DNA of 22,598 nt from Acidimicrobiia bacterium. GTDB lineage: Bacteria; Actinomycetota; Acidimicrobiia; Acidimicrobiales; Iamiaceae. The translations under genes were made by a program, and so were the position numbers. The stretch spans positions 1 through 22,598 of the forward strand of contig JAFBAD010000301.1 of assembly GCA_019247975.1 (NCBI GenBank). The letters run 5' to 3'. Below are positions 13,207-19,440 of the stretch, in pieces. Position 1 is the stretch's first letter. Every line of letters starts with the position of its first letter. A model generated the notes under the pieces. It saw only the letters and a list, made by a program, of their open reading frames with translations. It searched no databases and was not told the origin of the DNA.

Positions 13207-15738
13207 GTGGGGGCGACGCCATGGCTGAGCGGGGCGCGGCTGCGTGCCCGTGCGCTGGCCATCGTGCCCGTCGCACTGCTCGTCGCCGCAGGGGCTGCCG
13301 GCACCCTGATCGCGCTCGGCGCCGCCCAGCGGACCTCCACCGCGTACGACCGCTACGCCCAGCGGTCCGACGTCGGCGACCTCCAGATCAACCCGTCGCT
13401 CCCGACCAAGGAGATCGACACCCTCATCCGGTCCCTCCCGGGTGTCGAGCAGGTCACCACGCACGACCTGCTCTCGGTCGTCGCCGGGCCCCACGCCCAC
13501 GGCGGCACTCCGGCCGAGGCCGGTGCCGGCCAGATCCGGGGGTCGGTCGACGGGCGCTTCCTCCGCATGGACCGACCCGCGGTCCGCGTCGGGCACCTGC
13601 CGACCGGTCGGCGCGAGATCTTCCTCGACGAAGGCTTCGCCGACTTCTACCGCCTCCACGTCGGTTCGGTGGTCCCGCTCACGTTCGCTGCCACCGCGGC
13701 GCAGCTGCCGGGCTACCAACCGCCGCCGGGCGCGGCACCGCCCGGACCCACCACGCTCCACGTGCACGTCGTGGGCATCGGCACCCTCCCCGACGAGGTG
13801 CTCCCCGACGGCCTGTACCCGCGGCAGCGGGCGGTCGTCAGCCCTGACGTCACCGACCGCTACGACTGCAAGCCCGATCCGCTTCCGACCCACGGGACCT
13901 ACTCGCAGGTCGTCGACGCCGTGTTCCCGCGCGGGTGCGCGATCGACTACCGCTACTACTCCCTGTCGATCCGGGGTGGGGACCGGGGTGTGCGAGCCGC
14001 CCAGGACGCCTTCATCCGCGCAGGCACGAGGCTCAACCGCACGCTCCCTGCGGTGCTGCGCGACCGGCAGCTCGGATACGAGCTCATCCCGACCACGACG
14101 GCGCGGGACCGCGACCGCGTCCGACGAGCGACGCGGCCCACCGTCGCCGCGCTGACCGTCCTCGGCCTGGCGGTGGGACTGGTCACGATCCTCGTCGCCA
14201 CGATCGCGGTCGGTCGCGAACTTCGGCGCTCGAGCACCGATCAGCTGCAGTGGTGGCACCTCGGCCTCACCGCGTCGCAGCGCGCCCGCATCGTCGCGAC
14301 ACCGCTGCTCGCTGCGATCGTCCTCGGTGTCGTGGTCGCGCTGCCGGTGGCCTTCGCGTGCTCGACGCTCGCTCCGGTCGGCAACGTCCGCCGCCTCGAC
14401 CCGTCACCGGATCACGTGCTGACGAGCTGGACCTGGCTGGGTGCGGCGGCCCTCGCGGCGGTGCTCGTCGTGGGCCTCGCCGCGCTGGCGTGGCTGTCGT
14501 CGCGACGAGTCGGTCGTCCCGTCCGGCCCGGGCGCAACCCGTCCTTCGTCGGCCGTCTGCTCGACCGCATCTCGGAGCCCGGCGTCGGTGCCGGCGCTCG
14601 CGCCGCGTTCGCCCGCGAGCGGGGGCCGGGCTTCGTCGTGGCGACCGGTGTGCTGGCCGTCGGGGTGCTGGTCACCGCGATCGTGTTCGGTGCCAGCCTC
14701 ACGAAGCTCGTGCACACACCACGCGCGTACGGCTGGCCCTGGGACGTCGCGGTGGTGACCAACTACGGCTACGGCGGTGTGCTGAAGACCGGAGCGGTGG
14801 ACAAGACCCTCGCGTCGCGACACGACGTCGAAGGTTGGACGACGCTCGCGTTCTCGAACTCGACCGCAGTCGACGGTGAGCCGGTGCCGTCGATCATCGT
14901 CGCCGGCGACCACCTCCCCGATCACAGCATCGAGGTCGACCACGGTCGGCTGCCCACCTCGGCCCACGAAGTCGCCCTCGGTGCCACCACCGCGGCGCGC
15001 CACCACGTGGGCGTCGGCGACTCGGTGCGGGTCAACGGTCGCGGCGTCACGGCCCGCCGAGCGACGGTGACCGGCCTCGTGGTGGTGCCGTCACTCGGGC
15101 CGTTCGAGTCCGAGCGACCCTCTCCCGGCGACGGCATGGTGATGCCCGGCGCGATGGTCGAACCGGGCTACCTCGACTCGCTGGTCAGCTTCATCGGCAT
15201 CAAGACCACGCCGGACACGGGCCCGAGGGCAGCGCTCACCTCGATCCGCCGCTCCTACCGGCGCTGGGGCGTGGACGCCCTGCGCGTCGATGTCTCGCAG
15301 CCGATCCGGCCACCCGAGATCGTCGATGCGCAGAGCGTGCGGTCGATCCCGCTGCTCGTCGGTGGCCTGCTCGGCGTGAGCCTCGTGCTCGGCCTGAGCG
15401 TGGTCGTCGCGGCGTCGGTCCGGGCCCGGCGGCGGGAGCTCGCGATGCTGCGGACCCTCGGCTTCACCGGCGGCCAGCTGCGGAGGTCGGTGCGGGTGCA
15501 GGCGGCGGTGACGATGCTCGCTGCACTGGTGATCGGTGTACCGCTCGGCGTCGTGGTGGGTCGCCTCGCCTGGCGGGCGTTCGCCTCCGGCCTCGCGGTG
15601 GTGATGCCGCCGACCACGCCGTTCCTCGGTCTGCTGCTCACGACCACCGGCGCGCTCGCGGCGGTCGTCATCGCAGCAACGGTGCCTGCGCTGCTCGCCG
15701 GCCGAGCCCGCCCTGCCACCACCTTGCGCACGGAGTAA
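13207..15738 (+). CDS. FtsX/MacB-type ABC transporter permease
   Basis: An 843-aa permease with duplicated FtsX architecture. An N-terminal membrane helix (LAIVPVALLVAAGAAGTLIALG) precedes a large extracytoplasmic domain (about 45-300). A block of about three helices follows (VAALTVLGLAVGLVTILVA, LLAAIVLGVVVALPVAFA, WLGAAALAAVLVVGLAAL). Then comes a second helix plus extracytoplasmic domain, and a C-terminal FtsX block with RRRELAMLRTLGFTGGQLRRSV. Such permeases work with a LolD/MacB-type ATPase in envelope lipid, peptide or drug traffic. No ATPase is encoded next to it, so the partner must be elsewhere. GTG 13207 was chosen from the leaderless -10 element. The neighbouring gene downstream is convergent. 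Confidence 0.9.
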   Translation: MGATPWLSGARLRARALAIVPVALLVAAGAAGTLIALGAAQRTSTAYDRYAQRSDVGDLQINPSLPTKEIDTLIRSLPGVEQVTTHDLLSVVAGPHAHGGTPAEAGAGQIRGSVDGRFLRMDRPAVRVGHLPTGRREIFLDEGFADFYRLHVGSVVPLTFAATAAQLPGYQPPPGAAPPGPTTLHVHVVGIGTLPDEVLPDGLYPRQRAVVSPDVTDRYDCKPDPLPTHGTYSQVVDAVFPRGCAIDYRYYSLSIRGGDRGVRAAQDAFIRAGTRLNRTLPAVLRDRQLGYELIPTTTARDRDRVRRATRPTVAALTVLGLAVGLVTILVATIAVGRELRRSSTDQLQWWHLGLTASQRARIVATPLLAAIVLGVVVALPVAFACSTLAPVGNVRRLDPSPDHVLTSWTWLGAAALAAVLVVGLAALAWLSSRRVGRPVRPGRNPSFVGRLLDRISEPGVGAGARAAFARERGPGFVVATGVLAVGVLVTAIVFGASLTKLVHTPRAYGWPWDVAVVTNYGYGGVLKTGAVDKTLASRHDVEGWTTLAFSNSTAVDGEPVPSIIVAGDHLPDHSIEVDHGRLPTSAHEVALGATTAARHHVGVGDSVRVNGRGVTARRATVTGLVVVPSLGPFESERPSPGDGMVMPGAMVEPGYLDSLVSFIGIKTTPDTGPRAALTSIRRSYRRWGVDALRVDVSQPIRPPEIVDAQSVRSIPLLVGGLLGVSLVLGLSVVVAASVRARRRELAMLRTLGFTGGQLRRSVRVQAAVTMLAALVIGVPLGVVVGRLAWRAFASGLAVVMPPTTPFLGLLLTTTGALAAVVIAATVPALLAGRARPATTLRTE

Positions 15739-15795
15739 CGAGCCTCACGCGACAACCGACGCTCGCGCTCATCCGCCGGCCCGGCGTGCCGCGGG

Positions 15796-16377
15796 TCATC
15801 CGCGGAAGCGGCGGGCGGACGACTCGAGCCGGTCGTGGTGCTCGGCCCACCATGCGGCGTCGCGCGCGGGCAGGTTGTCGAGCTCTCGGAGGAGACCGGC
15901 GGCGCCGTCGACGAGCTCGCGGACGATGTCCGCGTGGCCGGCGTGACGTTGGGTCTCTGCGGTGACGTGCACGAGGACGTGGTGCAGCGTGACCTCGTCG
16001 TCACCCCACCACGGCACGCGCCCGGGCGCGCCGAGGGGCAGCTCCTCGATCGTCGCGTCGGCCACCTCCCATGCCCGCCGGTAGCGGTCGACGATGTCCT
16101 CGCGACGCTCGTCGGCGGTGGCCCACATGTCGGCGTTCGGTTCACCGCCCGCATCCAGCCAGGGGAACGACAGGCCGTGCGGCCGACCGAAGACCTCACC
16201 GAAGTACCCGAGCTCCGTGCTGGCGGAGTGCTTCACGAGCCCGAGCAGGTTCGTACCGGTGGGCGTGAGCGGGCGGCGGACGTCGTACTCATCAAGCCCC
16301 TCGAGCTTCCAGACCAACGTCTCCCGCGCGCCCTGCAGGTACCCGTGGAGGTCGCCCTTCACGTCGAGGCTGGCCAT
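15796..16377 (-). CDS. DinB superfamily protein (DUF664, mycothiol/bacillithiol transferase-like)
   Basis: A 193-aa four-helix-bundle protein of the DinB/DUF664 group. The N-terminal pattern (LHGYLQGARETLVWKLEGLDEYDVRRPLTPTGTNLLGLVKHSA) supplies the first metal-site His. The C-terminal segment VLVHVTAETQRHAGHADIVRELVDG supplies the others and is diagnostic for DUF664. Related proteins are metal-dependent thiol transferases; the substrate here is unknown. ATG 16377 is preferred; ATG 16392 in frame is possible. Upstream of 16377 a GACAAT hexamer ends 5 nt before the ATG, which could be a -10 of a leaderless mRNA but is less regular than others here. Confidence 0.88.
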   Translation of the reverse strand: MASLDVKGDLHGYLQGARETLVWKLEGLDEYDVRRPLTPTGTNLLGLVKHSASTELGYFGEVFGRPHGLSFPWLDAGGEPNADMWATADERREDIVDRYRRAWEVADATIEELPLGAPGRVPWWGDDEVTLHHVLVHVTAETQRHAGHADIVRELVDGAAGLLRELDNLPARDAAWWAEHHDRLESSARRFRG

Positions 16378-16406
16378 GACGCATTGTCGCATCGAGCCGG
16401 GTCGGC

Positions 16407-17009
16407 TCAGAGGCGCTCGATCCAGGGATGGCCCGGCGATGCCGTCTCCAGTGCCGCCCGCAACGAGTCCCGCTCGCGGCTCGCCAGGTGAGGCCTGATG
16501 ACCTCGAAGTCGGCGACGTCCTTCTCACGGAGTCCCTTGCTCTTGTAGAGCAGCTGGACGTCCGGCGACAGCACCGGGAGCGTCGCGGTGCTGGCTCGTC
16601 CGCTGAGCGCGGCGATCGGCCGGCGGATGCGCGCGTCTCGACGGAACACCCAATCGTCCCCGTCGGTGTCGTCGATCATCAGCTGGAGCTCCCACGCCGA
16701 TCCGGCATCGCGCCGGCACCAGACGTCGTGCACGTGCACCGGGAGGACCTCGCCGACCGGCCACGGCCGCAGCGTGCCCGGTGGGTCGGCCGCGTGGAGG
16801 TCCCAGTCGGCCAGGTGCTCGCGGACCTCCGTGTGATCCCGGCGGAGGATGAGCACGTCCAGGTCGCCGTGGACTCGGGACTGGCGACCGAGGAGGAGGT
16901 CGATCGCCCACCCACCGGCGATCCACCACGGCGTGGGCAACCCAGCGAGCTCCGTCGCCGCGCGCTGCGGGCGCATCGGATCCCACCGCCCGAGCTCGTG
17001 CGCGACCAC
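16407..17009 (-). CDS. ANT(2'')-like aminoglycoside nucleotidyltransferase family protein
   Basis: A 200-aa nucleotidyltransferase-fold protein. The N-terminal segment WWIAGGWAIDLLLGRQSR followed by HGDLDVLILRRDH matches the aminoglycoside-2''-adenylyltransferase family (PF10706). The metal-binding pair Asp49/Asp51 (D-L-D) and the preceding Gly-Gly-Trp are intact. The C-terminal VQLLYKSKGLREKDVADFEV is also typical of the family. Known members adenylylate aminoglycosides at the 2''-OH, but many chromosomal homologues are uncharacterised and resistance cannot be concluded. GTG 17009 is supported by GGAGAGG 7 nt upstream. There is no sign of a resistance cassette or mobile element around it. 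Confidence 0.82.
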   Translation of the reverse strand: MVAHELGRWDPMRPQRAATELAGLPTPWWIAGGWAIDLLLGRQSRVHGDLDVLILRRDHTEVREHLADWDLHAADPPGTLRPWPVGEVLPVHVHDVWCRRDAGSAWELQLMIDDTDGDDWVFRRDARIRRPIAALSGRASTATLPVLSPDVQLLYKSKGLREKDVADFEVIRPHLASRERDSLRAALETASPGHPWIERL

Positions 17010-17048
17010 AGCTCATCCTCTCCCGAGAAAGGCTCGGTCCTCCCCGGC

Positions 17049-17546
17049 TCAGGCGGTGTCGGCCAGGATCGCCTCGATCTGTGACAGGGCGGCGACCATG
17101 CCCTCTTCCTGACCCATGGCCAGCAGCTGCTCCATCTCCGCCGCCGAGGGGAACTGCGACTCGATCACCATCACGGTCCCGGCGCCGTCGGCGGTCTCGG
17201 TGAGGGTGACGATCATGACGCCCGGGCCGGGCGTGTCGGTGGGCTCCCCGCTGTCGTCGGCGAAGCCGTCCCGCACCTCGAGCCGGTGGGGCGGGTCGAC
17301 GGCGACGACGTCCCAGTAGCCGTAGGCCTTGTCGCCGCTGGGCCCGGTCATGAAGTACGAGACCCGGGCACCGGGCGACAGGTCGTGGTCGACGAAGGTG
17401 GCCGGGTAGGTCGGCGGCCCCCACCACCGCTCGAGCTGGCGGGGGTCGGTCCACAGCTGCCAGGCCCGGTCGACGGGCGCGGCGAGCTCGCTGGTGATGG
17501 TGAGGGTGAGGGCGACGGGATCCTTCTCGACGCTGGTCACGGTCAT
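17049..17546 (-). CDS. SRPBCC/AHSA1 (START-like) domain protein
   Basis: A 165-aa protein with the AHSA1 fold: an N-terminal strand (LTLTITSELAAPVDRAWQLWTDPRQLERWWGPP), a central sheet (VSYFMTGPSGDKAYGYWDVVAVDPPHRLEV) and a long C-terminal helix (MEQLLAMGQEEGMVAALSQIEAIL). These proteins bind hydrophobic ligands; the function is usually unknown. ATG 17546 has AGGAG 7 nt upstream and overlaps the stop of the ArsR gene as ATGA (17543-17546). ArsR-SRPBCC pairs are a widespread actinobacterial arrangement in which the SRPBCC protein is co-regulated with the repressor. Confidence 0.92.
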   Translation of the reverse strand: MTVTSVEKDPVALTLTITSELAAPVDRAWQLWTDPRQLERWWGPPTYPATFVDHDLSPGARVSYFMTGPSGDKAYGYWDVVAVDPPHRLEVRDGFADDSGEPTDTPGPGVMIVTLTETADGAGTVMVIESQFPSAAEMEQLLAMGQEEGMVAALSQIEAILADTA

Positions 17547-17905
17547 CGTGGGTCTCCTGCTCGTTGGGTCTCGGTGGGGTGGTCGGCGGCGAGGAGGTCC
17601 TCGATCCGCCCGATCCGGTCGCGCCACAGCTGCTCGAGCTCGTCGAGGAGTCGGGCGGCCCGGCGGATGGCGTGCACGTCGGCGGTCACCAGCTGCTCCC
17701 GTCCGTGTCGGCGCTTGGTCACGAGCCCTGCCCCCTCGAGCACCGCAACGTGCTTCTGCACGGCGGCGAAGCTGACGGGGTAGCGCCGGGCGAGCGACGA
17801 CACGCTGTGCTCGGCCCCGAGCGCATGCCGCACGATGTCGCGCCGGGTGGCATCGGCGAGGGCGTGGAACAGGCGGTCGGCCTGGGGATCGGAACCTACA
17901 ACCAT
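17543..17905 (-). CDS. ArsR family winged-helix transcriptional regulator
   Basis: A 120-aa repressor. The winged helix runs ADRLFHALADATRRDIVRHAL...SVSSLARRYPVSFAAVQKHVAVLEGAGLVTKRRHGREQLV. The recognition helix is SFAAVQKHVAVLEGAGL. The metal-binding ELCVCDL box of metal sensors is absent, so it belongs to the non-metal branch typically paired with SRPBCC proteins. ATG 17905 lies in the centre of a 24-bp palindrome; GTG 17923 in frame is an alternative. No Shine-Dalgarno precedes either, so the mRNA may be leaderless. It is translationally coupled to the SRPBCC gene downstream. Confidence 0.9.
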   Translation of the reverse strand: MVVGSDPQADRLFHALADATRRDIVRHALGAEHSVSSLARRYPVSFAAVQKHVAVLEGAGLVTKRRHGREQLVTADVHAIRRAARLLDELEQLWRDRIGRIEDLLAADHPTETQRAGDPR

Positions 17906-17917
17906 TCGGTTGTAGGT
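17894..17917. promoter_or_regulatory. Perfect palindrome, putative ArsR operator over the arsR-type start codon
   Basis: ACCTACAACC (17894-17903) and GGTTGTAGGT (17908-17917) are perfect 10-bp arms around a 4-bp ATTC centre. The minus-strand ATG (17905-17903) lies across the centre. If the mRNA is leaderless, the operator would cover the transcription start, giving simple autorepression. Confidence 0.7.
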
Positions 17918-17945
17918 AACCACGCCCGTGCGCCCGGCGCAAGGA

Positions 17946-18428
17946 TCAGCCGCGACTGCTCGCGCTACCTCGGGCCGAGACCGAGGTAGCGCGGGTGTTC
18001 CACTCTGCCGCGCGCCGCTTCAGGGTCCACTGGAGCCCTCCGCTGACCGCCCAGATCCGGATCGCCTCGTTCTCGGTCGTGACGGCTGCGATCCACTTGC
18101 CGCTCGCCACCACCGACACGAGCGCGGACCTCGAGAGCTCGTGGGTGCGGATCGGGTTGCGGATCACGATGCGGTCGCGCTGAACGACCAGCCGCGTCGT
18201 CGAAGCCCGGTAGGCGGTCGACAGGACGCCACCGGCGATCGCCAGGCCGACGGGGACTCCGATGACGGATCCGAGAGCGTCATGACCGGCTGCGGCTGCG
18301 ATCACGAGCGACTCGAACACGAGCAGGATCACCGCTGCCGCGATCCAGTAGAGGACCACCTCACCGGCGGGCGGCGTGTACGTCTCGTCTGCTGATGCGG
18401 ACGGACGAACCGCGCCCAGTGAGGTCAC
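17946..18428 (-). CDS. Membrane protein with bacterial PH-like domain
   Basis: A 160-aa protein with two membrane helices near the N-terminus (VVLYWIAAAVILLVFESLVIAAAAG and LGSVIGVPVGLAIAGGVLS). A cytoplasmic beta-rich part follows, TRLVVQRDRIVIRNPIRTHELSRSALVSVVASGKWIAAVT, typical of the bacterial PH-domain proteins found with small membrane genes in actinobacteria. The C-terminal tail (NTRATSVSARGSASSRG) is coded by a 13-bp perfect hairpin, so it may be unimportant. GTG 18428 overlaps the stop of the DUF6159 gene (GTGA, 18425-18428). The function is unknown. Confidence 0.75.
   Translation of the reverse strand: MTSLGAVRPSASADETYTPPAGEVVLYWIAAAVILLVFESLVIAAAAGHDALGSVIGVPVGLAIAGGVLSTAYRASTTRLVVQRDRIVIRNPIRTHELSRSALVSVVASGKWIAAVTTENEAIRIWAVSGGLQWTLKRRAAEWNTRATSVSARGSASSRG
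17961..17993 (-). terminator. 13-bp perfect hairpin at the end of the PH-domain gene
   Basis: CGCGCTACCTCGG (17961-17973) pairs perfectly with CCGAGGTAGCGCG (17981-17993), with a 7-nt loop. It lies just inside the 3' end of the CDS. No T-tract follows on either strand, so it is at best an untypical terminator. Confidence 0.4.
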
Positions 18429-19261
18429 CGCGGCCGGCGGAGGCGCCTCGCCCGGCCCCGCTTCGGTCCGAAAGCATGCGAGAGGTCGTCCCGGGAGAAC
18501 GGGCCGGGCGCGTCACCGGCGGTGGCGTACCGGTAGAGGGCCGCGACGTACACGCCGTTGAGCGCACCGCTGGCGACGAAGAGGCCACCGAACACGGCTA
18601 CGAAGATGATCACTCCGACGATCGGCGAGATCACCATCGCGACAGCTCCGACGATCGTCAGCGGCAGCACGGCGACGAACAGGGCGAGGCCCATCGAGCC
18701 GAGCAGCGCCGCCTGCTCACCCCACGTCTCGTTGAACAGGCTCGAGCTCCGCTTGATCGCCTCGACCGGTCCGGCCGACTCGAACAACAGGATCGGCACG
18801 ACGAAGAACGTCGCGAGTGCCCACGCCAGGCCGATGGTGAGCTGAGCGAGGCGACCGGCGATCTTCAGTCGTTCGGCGAGGACCTGCAGCACCATGCCGA
18901 CCACTGCGCTCAGCAACGTCCAGGCGAGGAGCTGCGGGAACTTCCGCCACGCCGCCTTCAGGCCGCTTCGGAGCGTCGGGTCGCCGCCGTTCAGTCGTTC
19001 GCAGGCGGCCGCGATGAGCGCTGCGTTCATCGTCGCCGGGATGATCGACGCCGGGATGAACAGCGCGAACAGCGCCAGGTACCGGACACCGTGGAAGTCG
19101 GCTGCCTCCGGCATCCGCCGGTACACCGCGGCGAACAGCCCGACGATGACCGCAACGAACCCGACCAGCCCCACCAGCGGCAACACCAGCAGCTCAGGGT
19201 CCTGTCGGAGCACCCGGACGCTGTCTCCGATGAGCCGCCAGCCCCGCCGTATCCGTTCCAC
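18425..19261 (-). CDS. DUF6159-like multi-pass membrane protein
   Basis: A 278-aa polytopic protein. The start MERIRRGWRLIGDSVRVLRQDPELLVLPLVGLV matches the amphipathic entry and first helix of DUF6159 proteins. About six membrane segments follow (FALFIPASIIPATMNAALIAAA, LAWTLLSAVVGMVLQVL, LAWALATFFVVPILLFE, LLGSMGLALFVAVLPLTIVGAVAMV, GVIIFVAVFGGLFVASGAL). The EAIKRSSSLFNETWGEQ loop is characteristic. GTG 19261 is the only start; a stop codon lies upstream in frame, near 19285. It is coupled to the PH-domain gene. The family has no known function. Confidence 0.85.
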   Translation of the reverse strand: MERIRRGWRLIGDSVRVLRQDPELLVLPLVGLVGFVAVIVGLFAAVYRRMPEAADFHGVRYLALFALFIPASIIPATMNAALIAAACERLNGGDPTLRSGLKAAWRKFPQLLAWTLLSAVVGMVLQVLAERLKIAGRLAQLTIGLAWALATFFVVPILLFESAGPVEAIKRSSSLFNETWGEQAALLGSMGLALFVAVLPLTIVGAVAMVISPIVGVIIFVAVFGGLFVASGALNGVYVAALYRYATAGDAPGPFSRDDLSHAFGPKRGRARRLRRPR

Positions 19262-19440
19262 GTCGCCCCCCGAGCCGAATCGTCAGGAGTGAACGATGTA
19301 CCCCAGCCGATCGCCTGGAAATCCCGTCGGTCGTACGGGAGGAAGACCGCATCCGCACCGACGATGCGGCCGCTGCCCGACTCATCGGCGACCTCGGCCG
19401 GCAGGCACACGAGCACGTCCCCGAGCGACCGTGCCGTTGA
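19262..19440 (-). other. Coding-like sequence in a shifted frame at the 3' end of the STAND gene
   Basis: The 120-bp gap between the STAND stop (19382) and DUF6159 start is open in another frame, which also runs under the STAND 3' end. That frame has normal composition and high GC at third positions (DVLVCLPAEVADESG, then RIVGADAVFLPYDRRDFQAI). The last 13 residues read in the STAND frame (RGRARVPAGRGRR) look like out-of-frame translation. Either a frameshift has cut off the STAND tail, or this is the remnant of an older gene at the junction. It has no start codon ahead of this stretch and no stop before the DUF6159 coding region. Confidence 0.4.

Noticed and set aside
13027..14259. 410-codon minus-strand open frame antisense to the ABC permease
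   Set aside because: No family motif and biased composition; the plus-strand permease is unambiguous.
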